From: an uncultured Gemmiger sp.
GTDB taxonomy: Bacteria > Bacillota > Clostridia > Oscillospirales > Ruminococcaceae
NCBI GenBank assembly: GCA_944382835.1
Contig: CALWNP010000028.1
Location: 1 to 33,636, forward strand
DNA length: 33,636 bases
Reading direction: 5' to 3'
Below are positions 13,783 through 21,167 of this stretch, piece by piece. The notes beneath the pieces were generated by a model, which ran no database searches, was not told the origin of the DNA, and saw only the letters and a program-made list of their open reading frames with translations. A program made the translations under genes and the position numbers. Positions within the stretch are counted from its first letter, which is position 1, and every line of letters begins with the position of its first letter.

Positions 13783-15783
13783 ATGCAGACACAAAAACTT
13801 CTTCACGGCGGTGACTACAATCCCGAGCAGTGGCTGGACCGGCCGGACATTCTGGAGCAGGATGTGGCCTTGATGAAACAGGCGCATGTGAATGTGGTCA
13901 CCCTGGGGGTGTTCTCCTGGTCACTGCTGGAACCGCGGGAAGGGGAGTATCACCTGGATTGGCTGGCGGACATCATCCACAAGCTGTACGCCAACGGCAT
14001 TTCCACCATTCTGGCCACCCCCAGCGCGGCACGGCCCGCCTGGATGGCACAGAAATATCCCGAGGTGCGCCGGGTGCGCAGCGACCGGGTCCGGGAGCTG
14101 TACCGCCGCCGGCAGAATTACTGCTATACCTCCCCCATCTACCGGGAGAAGGTGCGCGCCATCGACGAGCAGCTGGCCCGCCGCTTTGGAGAGGACCCGG
14201 CGGTGATCCTGTGGCATATCTCCAACGAGATGGGGGGCGACTGCCACTGCCCGCTTTGCCAGGCGGAGTTCCGCCGCTGGCTGCAGCGCCGGTACGGCAG
14301 CCTGGAAGCGCTGAACAAGGCCTGGAACACCCATTTCTGGAGCCATGACTACACCGACTGGGAGCAGATTGAAAGCCCCGCCCCCCAGGGGGAGGACGCG
14401 GTGCAGGGGCTGCTGCTGGACTGGAAGCGGTTTGTCAGCAGCCGTCACATTGACTTCTTCAAATTCGAGCGGGACTGCGTGCGGGCCCTGGTACCCAAGG
14501 CCCGGTTCACCGCCAACCTGATGTACCGCTTCCACGACATCGACTACCATGACCTGGCCAAGGAGCTGGATGTGGTCAGCTGGGACAACTATCCCACCTG
14601 GCACAAGGCCACCGAGACGGTGGAACAGACCGCCCTGGACACCGCCATGATGCATGATCTCTTCTACTCGCTGAAAGACAAACCCTTCCTGCTGATGGAG
14701 TCCAGCCCCAGCTTCACCAACTGGCAGCCGGTGACCAAACAGAAAAAGCCCGGTATCGCCATGCTCAGCGCCCTGCAGGCGGTGGCCCACGGGTCGGACA
14801 GCGTCTGCTACTTCCAGTGGCGGGCCAGCCGCGGCGCCGAGGAGAAGTTCCACGGTGCGGTGGTGGGCCACGATGGCCGGTCGGATACCCGCATCTTCCG
14901 GGAGACCGCCCAGGTGGGAGCGGCGCTGGAAAAGCTGGCCGCTGCGGCCGGCCGTCCCCGGCCCCGTCAGGCAGCCCTGGTCCATGACTGGCCCAACCTG
15001 TGGGCAATGGAGGGGTCCAGCGGGCCGCGCAACTGCGGCATGGGCTACTGGAAGGAGCTGGCCTGCCATTATAACGCCCTGGCCCGGGAAGGCATCACGG
15101 TGGACCTGGTCGGCCAGGACGCCGATCTGACCGGTTACGGCCTGGTGGTGGTGCCGATGCTCTACCTGCTGCGGGAGGAGTTTGCGGCGAAGCTCTGTGA
15201 TTTTGCCCGGGCCGGCGGCACGGTGGTGGTGACCCAGTGGACCGGGGTGGTGGATGAGAGCGACCTCTGTTACCTGGGGGACACCCCCTACGGCCTGACC
15301 GGGCTGCTGGGGCTGCGCCGGGCCGAGGTGGATGGCCTGTACGACGGCGAGACCCGCCTCTGCCGGCCGGTGGACGGTGCGCCGCTGGCGCTGCCTGAAA
15401 CCCAGGCCAGCGTGCTGTGCGAAGTGGCGGTGCCCGACGAGACATCGCCCGCCAACCCGCTGCTGGTCTATGGGGAGGACTACTTTGCCGGGGCCCCGGC
15501 GGTGGCCGTCCATCCCTATGGGCAGGGCAGGGGCTATTACCTGGCCAGCCGGTTTACCCCAGAGTTCTACCGGGCCTTCTACCATGCCCTGGCCGGGGAG
15601 GCCGGGCTGGAACCGGCTACCGCCGCTCCGCTGCCCGACGGTGTGCTGGCCACCCGGCGGGAGGGGCTGCTGTTTGTGCAGAACTGCAACCCCACCCCGG
15701 TCCAGGTGCTGGATACCCAGCTGCCCGCCTACGGCACCGCCGTCTGGCAGACCGATGGCCAGGAAACCCGGCAGATTCTCTGA
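13783..15783 (+). CDS. GH42 beta-galactosidase
   Basis: A 666-residue retaining beta-galactosidase of normal GH42 length: TIM barrel (about 1-385) with acid/base Glu149 in WHISNEMGG and nucleophile Glu306 in LLMESSPS, a zinc-type cysteine cluster CHCPLC just after Glu149, a trimerisation-like domain (390-600) and a small C-terminal beta domain. It begins KLLHGGDYNPEQW, typical of the family. ATG 13783 is preferred because GGAGG lies 7 bases upstream; earlier in-frame codons at 13747 and 13777 are too close to that site or lie inside the operator. There is no signal peptide. With the neighbouring LacI and ABC importer it probably digests imported beta-galactosides, such as galactan-derived oligosaccharides, in the cytoplasm. 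Confidence 0.94.
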   Translation: MQTQKLLHGGDYNPEQWLDRPDILEQDVALMKQAHVNVVTLGVFSWSLLEPREGEYHLDWLADIIHKLYANGISTILATPSAARPAWMAQKYPEVRRVRSDRVRELYRRRQNYCYTSPIYREKVRAIDEQLARRFGEDPAVILWHISNEMGGDCHCPLCQAEFRRWLQRRYGSLEALNKAWNTHFWSHDYTDWEQIESPAPQGEDAVQGLLLDWKRFVSSRHIDFFKFERDCVRALVPKARFTANLMYRFHDIDYHDLAKELDVVSWDNYPTWHKATETVEQTALDTAMMHDLFYSLKDKPFLLMESSPSFTNWQPVTKQKKPGIAMLSALQAVAHGSDSVCYFQWRASRGAEEKFHGAVVGHDGRSDTRIFRETAQVGAALEKLAAAAGRPRPRQAALVHDWPNLWAMEGSSGPRNCGMGYWKELACHYNALAREGITVDLVGQDADLTGYGLVVVPMLYLLREEFAAKLCDFARAGGTVVVTQWTGVVDESDLCYLGDTPYGLTGLLGLRRAEVDGLYDGETRLCRPVDGAPLALPETQASVLCEVAVPDETSPANPLLVYGEDYFAGAPAVAVHPYGQGRGYYLASRFTPEFYRAFYHALAGEAGLEPATAAPLPDGVLATRREGLLFVQNCNPTPVQVLDTQLPAYGTAVWQTDGQETRQIL

Positions 15784-15799
15784 CAAAAAAGAAACTCTG

Positions 15800-15833
15800 C
15801 GACCGCACTTTCTGACGAGTGCGGTCGTTTTTT
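15800..15833 (+). terminator. terminator after GH42
   Basis: CGACCGCACT (15800-15809) pairs perfectly with AGTGCGGTCG (15818-15827), followed by six Ts. It separates GH42 from lacI, which has its own promoter. Confidence 0.88.
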
Positions 15834-15894
15834 GTCATATTGCTGATTTTTTGGCCGCCCGAGCTGGCAGAACTGCCGATTTTGGCCGGCGTTC

Positions 15895-15924
15895 TTGACA
15901 GGGCGGGAAAGGAGCTGGTATGCT
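15895..15924 (+). promoter_or_regulatory. lacI-family gene promoter
   Basis: A consensus TTGACA (15895-15900) and TATGCT (15919-15924) are 18 bases apart. The predicted start near 15931 abuts the operator at 15932. Confidence 0.7.
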
Positions 15925-15931
15925 GAAATAA

Positions 15932-15947
15932 GCGCAACGAGTTGCGC
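15932..15947 (+). promoter_or_regulatory. operator palindrome at the lacI start site
   Basis: GCGCAAC and GTTGCGC arms are separated by GA and placed exactly at the predicted transcription start, so binding by the encoded repressor would give autorepression. Half-sites match those at GH42 and the ABC operon, but are arranged facing the other way. Confidence 0.6.
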
Positions 15948-15972
15948 CAATCTACAAGGGGAGGGCATCACT

Positions 15973-16980
15973 GTGGCCGACAAGGAAGTCCATTCGATCT
16001 CCATTGAGGAGATTGCCAAAGCGCTGGGGGTATCCAAAACCACGGTGTCCCGTGCTTTGTCCGGCAAGGGCCGGATCAGTGAAGCCACCCGCAGCCGGGT
16101 ACGGGCCTATGTGGCCAGCACCGGTGCAGCGCCCACCGTGCGCGCCCAATGGGTGGAGAGCACCGTCACCCACAATCTGACCATGATCATCCCGCCCCAT
16201 TTTGTCCACCTGGACCTGCCTTTTCTGCGCAAATGTATGGGCGGCATCAGCATGGTGGCGGCGCAGCGGGGCTACGATATGCTGCTGTGTTACGCCAGTG
16301 CTTCGGACACCAGCCAGCTGGAACGGCAGCTCTCCCACCGCAAGACCGACGGGGTGATCCTGTCCCGGGCCATGGAGGATGATCCCTGCCTGGACCTGCT
16401 GCGGCAGTACCACATTCCCTATGTGGTCATCGGTCGGAGCGAGGACAGCAGCGTTCCCCAGGTGGACAACGACCAGGTGGGGGCCTCCTACGAGATGACC
16501 CGGTTGCTGCTGCGACTGGGAGCCCGGCGGATTGCCCTGATTGCCGGCACCACCACCTACACCGTCAATCTGGACCGGATCCGGGGCTACCTGCGGGCCC
16601 TGCCGGAGTTCGGCATCGCCGAGGACCGCCGCCTGATGCGGGACGGGGTGGAGAGCGCCGCCCAGCGCTCCGATGCGCTGGAAGCGCTGCTGGACCAGCA
16701 TCCCGACTGCCTGCTGTGCGGCGACGACCGGCTGGCCTTTGATGTGATGCAGGCGCTGCACGCCCGGCACATCCGGGTGCCCCAGGACCTCCAGGTGGCC
16801 AGCCTCTACGACAGCGAACTGCTGCTGAGCACCACCCCCAATGTATCGGCGGTGCAGTTCAATGCCGAGCATCTGGGGGAAACGGCTTGCCGGATGCTGC
16901 TGGACATCCTGGCCGGCAAACAGGTCAACCTCCGCCAGGTGGAGGGCTACCAGGTGATCCTGCGGGATTCCACCCGATAA
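15973..16980 (+). CDS. LacI-family transcriptional regulator
   Basis: A 335-residue regulator. The N-terminal LacI helix-turn-helix (about residues 8-55: SIEEIAKALGVSKTTVSRAL, then SEATRSRV) is followed by a periplasmic-binding-protein-like effector domain (MGGISMVAAQRGYDMLLC, GVILSRAM, PYVVIGRS, VDNDQVGASYEMT). GTG 15973 is chosen because GGGGAGG lies 8 bases upstream and the domain begins right after; the frame itself is open from 15895, inside the promoter. It lies between GH42 and the ABC importer, and all three transcription units carry GCGCAA/TTGCGC palindromes, so it probably represses them and itself until a beta-galactoside-type inducer arrives. Targets and inducer are inferred. Confidence 0.92.
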   Translation: MADKEVHSISIEEIAKALGVSKTTVSRALSGKGRISEATRSRVRAYVASTGAAPTVRAQWVESTVTHNLTMIIPPHFVHLDLPFLRKCMGGISMVAAQRGYDMLLCYASASDTSQLERQLSHRKTDGVILSRAMEDDPCLDLLRQYHIPYVVIGRSEDSSVPQVDNDQVGASYEMTRLLLRLGARRIALIAGTTTYTVNLDRIRGYLRALPEFGIAEDRRLMRDGVESAAQRSDALEALLDQHPDCLLCGDDRLAFDVMQALHARHIRVPQDLQVASLYDSELLLSTTPNVSAVQFNAEHLGETACRMLLDILAGKQVNLRQVEGYQVILRDSTR

Positions 16981-17005
16981 ATCCAGAACCAAGAGATGGC
17001 TTTCG

Positions 17006-17040
17006 GGCTGTCCGCCGTATGATGGCGGGCAGCCTTTTTT
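17006..17040 (+). terminator. terminator after lacI
   Basis: GGCTGTCCGCC (17006-17016) pairs with GGCGGGCAGCC (17024-17034), one wobble pair, and six Ts follow. The 313-base gap to the ABC operon is filled by this, two operator-like sites, a promoter and a leader hairpin. Confidence 0.85.
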
Positions 17041-17091
17041 GCGTATTCAGGACGATTTTTGACGAAGGAAAAGCCACCGACCAAAGAAATA

Positions 17092-17105
17092 ACGCAACGT
17101 TGCGC
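17092..17105 (+). promoter_or_regulatory. distal operator-like palindrome of the ABC operon
   Basis: ACGCAACGTTGCGC contains the perfect 12-bp palindrome CGCAACGTTGCG (17093-17104). It lies about 77 bases upstream of the -35 and about 136 bases, centre to centre, from the proximal site at 17226, a distance suited to repression by DNA looping. Confidence 0.5.
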
Positions 17106-17181
17106 ACTGTTGCAGAGAAAAAGACGGAATGTTCACACAGGTTGCACAAAATCCGCAAAAAAACACTGTAAAAATAATGTA

Positions 17182-17210
17182 TTGCAGAAAGAAACCCCTC
17201 TTTGTATAAT
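17182..17210 (+). promoter_or_regulatory. ABC importer operon promoter
   Basis: TTGCAG (17182-17187) and a perfect TATAAT (17205-17210) are 17 bases apart. The start is expected near 17217, just before the operator at 17226, with a leader of about 75 bases. Confidence 0.75.
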
Positions 17211-17225
17211 AGATATTGCAATGAA

Positions 17226-17244
17226 TTGCGCTAGATTGGCGCAA
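17226..17244 (+). promoter_or_regulatory. proximal operator-like dyad of the ABC operon
   Basis: TTGCGC (17226-17231) and GCGCAA (17239-17244) are separated by 7 bases, matching the arrangement at GH42 (6 bases), and placed right after the predicted transcription start. Confidence 0.55.
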
Positions 17245-17253
17245 CAACATATC

Positions 17254-17273
17254 AAGCGCGGCGCACCGCGCTT
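17254..17273 (+). other. leader hairpin before the binding-protein gene
   Basis: AAGCGCGG (17254-17261) pairs perfectly with CCGCGCTT (17266-17273) around CGCA. No T run follows. It ends 6 bases before the AAGGAG ribosome site and would sit near the 5' end of the mRNA, so it could stabilise the transcript or affect translation. Confidence 0.5.
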
Positions 17274-17293
17274 GCCACGAAGGAGAGGATACC

Positions 17294-18577
17294 ATGAAGA
17301 AGCAATTGAGTCTGGCCATGGCCGCTGCCATGGCACTGTCGCTGGCTGCCTGTGGCGGCGGCCAGAGCGAATCCACTGCGCAGACCACCTCCACCGACAC
17401 GGCCGCTTCCACCAGCGAAGCGACCTCCGAGGCTGCCGCTGACTGGGGCGATGTGACCCTGACCATGTGGGGCGCCGAGGAAGATCAGACCATGCTGCGG
17501 GAGATGGCCGACGCCTTTATCGAGGAGAACAAGGACAAGGGCAACATCACCATCAACATCGGTGCCTGCTCTGAGGCCGATGCCAAGGACAACATCCTCA
17601 CCGACCCCACCGCTGCCGCGGATGTGTTCGCCTTTGCCGATGACCAGCTCAACGAGCTGGTGGCTGCCGGAGCCCTGCAGGAAGTTTCCCTGAATGCGGA
17701 CGACGTGAAGAGCCGCAACCTGGAGGGCTCTGTGGAGGCGGCTTCGATGGACGGCAAGCTCTATGCCTACCCCATGACCGCCGACAACGGCTACTTCCTC
17801 TACTATGACAGCAGCGTCATCAGCCCCGAGGACGCCCAGACGGTGGACGGCATTCTGGCCGCCGCCGCAGCCGCCGGCCGAACCTTTGATATGACGGTCA
17901 ACGACGGCTGGTACATTTACAGCTTCTTTGCCGGTGCCGGCCTGCAGGCCACCCTGGCCGATGACGGCGTCAACACCGTCTGCAACTGGAACGAGGAGCC
18001 CGGCGCCGATGTGGCCCAGGCCATCATGGACATTGCCTCCAACAGCGCCTTTGTCAGCGCGCCCGATGCCGACATCGTCTCCGGCATCCAGAACGGCACC
18101 GTCTGCGCCGCCGTCAGCGGTACCTGGAATGCCAATGTGGCCCAGGAGAAGTGGGGCGACAACTACGCCGCCACCAAGCTGCCCACCTACACCCTCAACG
18201 GGGAGCAGGTCCAGATGAGCTCCTTCGCCGGCTACAAGCTGGTGGGCGTCAACCCCCACAGCGCCAACGTGGGCGTGGCTATGATGCTGGCCGACTACAT
18301 CACCAACGAGGCCAACCAGCAGAAGCGCTTTGAAGTGCGCAACCTGGGCCCCTCCAACATCAACGTGAATGCTTCCGAGGAAGTCCAGTCCGCTCCCGCC
18401 ATCGCTGCCCTGGCCGCCCAGAGTGATTACGCCGACCTGCAGCGGGTGGGCGCCAACTACTGGGATCCCGCTGCCAGCCTGGGCCAGATCCTGGTCTCCG
18501 GCGACACCCAGGGCAAGACCACTCAGCAGCTGGTGGATGATGCCGTGGCCGGCATCACCGCCCCGGTGGCTCAGTAA
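17294..18577 (+). CDS. ABC transporter sugar-binding lipoprotein (MalE-like)
   Basis: A 427-residue solute-binding protein. Residues 1-20 are a lipoprotein signal with lipobox LAAC and lipidated Cys20, followed by a Ser/Thr/Ala-rich linker (about 21-50) and the mature domain beginning VTLTMWGAEED, typical of maltose/oligosaccharide-binding proteins of ABC family 1. MDGKLYAYPMTADNGYFLYYD (about 155-175) is the usual hinge-region signature. It sits on the outer face of the membrane and delivers an oligosaccharide to the two permeases encoded next. Operators matching those of GH42 suggest a beta-galactoside or galactan fragment as ligand, but this is inference. A hairpin after it should keep its expression above that of the permeases. 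Confidence 0.93.
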   Translation: MKKQLSLAMAAAMALSLAACGGGQSESTAQTTSTDTAASTSEATSEAAADWGDVTLTMWGAEEDQTMLREMADAFIEENKDKGNITINIGACSEADAKDNILTDPTAAADVFAFADDQLNELVAAGALQEVSLNADDVKSRNLEGSVEAASMDGKLYAYPMTADNGYFLYYDSSVISPEDAQTVDGILAAAAAAGRTFDMTVNDGWYIYSFFAGAGLQATLADDGVNTVCNWNEEPGADVAQAIMDIASNSAFVSAPDADIVSGIQNGTVCAAVSGTWNANVAQEKWGDNYAATKLPTYTLNGEQVQMSSFAGYKLVGVNPHSANVGVAMMLADYITNEANQQKRFEVRNLGPSNINVNASEEVQSAPAIAALAAQSDYADLQRVGANYWDPAASLGQILVSGDTQGKTTQQLVDDAVAGITAPVAQ

Positions 18578-18615
18578 TCAGCAAGGTTTGCTGCCGGCAG
18601 GGCAGCAGACATCCG

Positions 18616-18641
18616 GCCGGCACAATCCTGTGCCGGCTTTT
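18616..18641 (+). terminator. hairpin with short T run after the binding protein
   Basis: GCCGGCACA (18616-18624) pairs perfectly with TGTGCCGGC (18629-18637), followed by TTTT. The permease genes have no visible promoter of their own, so it probably acts as a partial terminator or mRNA stabiliser giving more binding protein than permease. Confidence 0.7.
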
Positions 18642-18678
18642 ATGTAAGAAAATTTTTTGACGGAAAGGAGTGGTCACA

Positions 18679-20130
18679 GTGGCAGAACTGGCGTACGCAG
18701 CACCGCTGCGCACCGACGGCAAGGAACCCAACTTCCTGCAGAAATTCGGTCATGCAGTGGCTCACGGTGACATCTTTACCAAACTGTCCTTCTTTATCTG
18801 GGGCCTGGGCTATATCGGCCACGGCCAGCTGATCAAGGCTGTCCTGGTCACCCTGGTACAGGGGCTGGGGCTTTACTACCTGGGGGTGGCCGGCATTCCC
18901 AACCTGATGAAATTCGGCACCCTGGGAACCGTTCAGATGGAGATGGTCTTCAACCCCGCAACCCTGAAAAACGAAGTCAATGATTATGACAACTCCTTTG
19001 CCATCCTGCTGCTCAGCGTCATTGCAATTGTGGTCATCCTGGCGCTGCTGGCTTCGGCCATGGCGGTGGTGACCTCCAACTATCAGCTGCAGCGGATCCG
19101 CCAGGCGGGCCGCAAGACCAACACCTTCGGCCAGGATATCCGGGTGTACCTGAACGAAAAGTTCTATGTGACCCTGCTCACCCTGCCGGTGCTGGGCGTG
19201 GTGATCTTCACCATCGTGCCGCTGTTCATCCTCATTGCGGTGGCGTTTACCAACTATGACCAGCAGCACATGCCGCCCAATGCGCTGTTCACCTGGGTGG
19301 GGCTGACCAACTTCTTCACCCTTTTCGGCGGCGGGCAGTCTCTCTCCCTGACCTTCGGCTATGCCTTTGGCAAGGTGCTGATCTGGACGCTGGTGTGGGC
19401 TTTCTTTGCCACCTTCACCACCTTCTTCGGCGGCGTCTTCCTGGCCATGTTCATCAATGACAAACGGACCAAGCTGCCCAAGCTGTGGCGCACCCTCTTC
19501 ATCATCACCATTGCGGTGCCCCAGTTTGTCACCCTGCTGCTGGTGCGCAACTTCTTCAGCGACAACGGCATCTTCAACACCATGATGGCCAACCTGGGGG
19601 TGACCGGGCTGCTGCGGGATGCAGGGCTGATCGGCGCCAACATGGAGTACATTCCCTTCCTGACCAACGCCAGCTGGGCCCAGGTCATGATCATCCTCAT
19701 CAACATCTGGGTGGGCGTGCCCTACCAGATGCTCATTGCCACCGGCGTGCTGATGAACATTCCCGGCGATATGCTGGAAGCTGCCCGCATCGACGGTGCC
19801 AACCCGGTTCAGATGTTCTTTGCCATCAAGCTGCCCTACCTGCTCAGCGTGCAGGGACCGGCGCTGGTCACCGATTTCGTCAAGAACATCAACAACTTCA
19901 ACGTCATCTATCTGCTGACCCAGGATGTCTATGTCACCACCGACCAGGCCATGGCTGCCTCCAGCGCCAAGGAAGTGGACCTGCTGGTGACCTGGCTTTT
20001 CCGCCTGACCCAGGAGCAGTACAACTACAAGATGGCCGCCGTCATCGGCATCATGGTCTTTATCATCTGTGCCGTGTTCACGGTGGTATGTTTCCGCTTT
20101 ATCAATAAGAAGGAGGCGACCTTCTCTTGA
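18679..20130 (+). CDS. ABC sugar permease (MalF-like)
   Basis: A 483-residue inner-membrane permease. Two extra N-terminal hydrophobic segments (about 35-70 and 110-135) and a long loop precede the six-helix permease core, as in MalF of maltose transporters. The ATPase-contact EAA loop reads EAARIDGANPVQMFFAIKLP (about 370-390). GTG 18679 is chosen because AAAGGAG lies 8 bases upstream; GTG 18670 would overlap that site. It pairs with the permease that overlaps its stop. No ATPase gene is nearby, so it probably uses a shared MsmK/MsiK-type ATPase. Confidence 0.92.
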   Translation: MAELAYAAPLRTDGKEPNFLQKFGHAVAHGDIFTKLSFFIWGLGYIGHGQLIKAVLVTLVQGLGLYYLGVAGIPNLMKFGTLGTVQMEMVFNPATLKNEVNDYDNSFAILLLSVIAIVVILALLASAMAVVTSNYQLQRIRQAGRKTNTFGQDIRVYLNEKFYVTLLTLPVLGVVIFTIVPLFILIAVAFTNYDQQHMPPNALFTWVGLTNFFTLFGGGQSLSLTFGYAFGKVLIWTLVWAFFATFTTFFGGVFLAMFINDKRTKLPKLWRTLFIITIAVPQFVTLLLVRNFFSDNGIFNTMMANLGVTGLLRDAGLIGANMEYIPFLTNASWAQVMIILINIWVGVPYQMLIATGVLMNIPGDMLEAARIDGANPVQMFFAIKLPYLLSVQGPALVTDFVKNINNFNVIYLLTQDVYVTTDQAMAASSAKEVDLLVTWLFRLTQEQYNYKMAAVIGIMVFIICAVFTVVCFRFINKKEATFS

Positions 20131-21020
20131 CCCAGGTTATGACAGCTTCCACCCAAAAGCAGCTGCGCCAGGGCAGGATCCGGCGCGGTGTGCGCAGCAT
20201 TCTCCGCCATCTGGTGCTGACCGTTCTGGCGGTGATCTGGCTGGTGCCCATCGTCTGGCTGGTGGCCACCTCTTTCTCCGGCTACCGCGGCATCAACATC
20301 ACCACCTTCTTCCCCGCAAGCTACACCCTAGACAACTACACCAACGTGCTGTTCCACCCCGACAGTGTGGCCCAGTTCCCGCGGTGGTTCGCCAACACCT
20401 TCGTTGTGGCCTGCTTCAACTGTGTGATCTCCACCTGCTTTGTGCTGATGGTGGCCTACGCCTTCAGCTGCTGCCGGTTCAAGAGCCGCCGTCTGCTGCA
20501 GAACCTCTCGGTCACCGTCAACCTCTTCCCCGGCGTGCTGGCCATGATTGCCGTCTACTTCGTGTTGCGGTATCTGAACCTGACCAACTCCTACGCCGGC
20601 CTGATTATGGTCTACGCCGGGTCCTCCGGCCTGGGCTACCTGATCTGCAAGGGCTTCTTTGACACGGTACCCGCCTCGCTGCGGGAGGCCGCCAAGCTGG
20701 ACGGTGCCTCCGAAGCGCGGATCTTCCTGCAGGTGGTCATCCCCATGTCCCGGCCCATCCTGGTCTATACCATCATCAACTCCTTCATGATGCCCTGGAC
20801 CGACTTTGTCATGGCCAAGATGATCCTCAACTCGGGGATCAGCTCGGACTGGACGGTGGCCATCGGATTATACAACATGCTCTCCCGCACCCTGGTCAAC
20901 AACTACTTTGCGCTGTTCTGTGCGGGTGGTGTGCTGGTGTCCATTCCCATCTCGGTTCTGTTTGTCATCATGCAGAAATTCTATGTGGAGGGCATTACCT
21001 CCGGCGCGGACAAGGGCTGA
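20127..21020 (+). CDS. ABC sugar permease (MalG-like)
   Basis: A 297-residue permease with six membrane helices and the EAA loop REAAKLDGASEARIFLQVVI (about 190-210), ending with the family-typical MQKFYVEGITSGADKG. The start is probably TTG 20127, overlapping the upstream stop by four bases (TTGA), because AGGAGG is 10 bases before it. ATG 20139 would be 22 bases from that site, so it is less likely. The overlap implies translational coupling with the MalF-like partner. It is the last gene of the importer operon; a strong terminator follows and no ATPase is encoded. Confidence 0.92.
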   Translation: MTQVMTASTQKQLRQGRIRRGVRSILRHLVLTVLAVIWLVPIVWLVATSFSGYRGINITTFFPASYTLDNYTNVLFHPDSVAQFPRWFANTFVVACFNCVISTCFVLMVAYAFSCCRFKSRRLLQNLSVTVNLFPGVLAMIAVYFVLRYLNLTNSYAGLIMVYAGSSGLGYLICKGFFDTVPASLREAAKLDGASEARIFLQVVIPMSRPILVYTIINSFMMPWTDFVMAKMILNSGISSDWTVAIGLYNMLSRTLVNNYFALFCAGGVLVSIPISVLFVIMQKFYVEGITSGADKG

Positions 21021-21061
21021 TCCTTGGCAAAAGCGCCGTCATTTTCCCCGACCCATCCAGA

Positions 21062-21110
21062 AAAGGAGGGCCGCTGCCAACGCAAGGTCGTGCAGCGGCC
21101 CTCCTTTTTT
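21062..21110 (+). terminator. terminator of the ABC operon
   Basis: AGGAGGGCCGCTGC pairs perfectly with GCAGCGGCCCTCCT (right arm ends at about 21105) around a loop of about 14 bases, and the stem is followed by a run of Ts. Confidence 0.88.
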
Positions 21111-21126
21111 GCCTTTGTCCCGGAAA

Positions 21127-21155
21127 CAAAAAATCCCCCGGCAACACCGGGGGAA
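21127..21155 (-). terminator. terminator of the larA-like gene
   Basis: On the minus strand CCCCCGG (21153-21147) pairs with CCGGGGG (21141-21135) around five bases and is followed by ATTTTTT. It lies 13 bases past the larA-like stop. Confidence 0.8.
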
Positions 21156-21167
21156 AGATGTTTAAGA

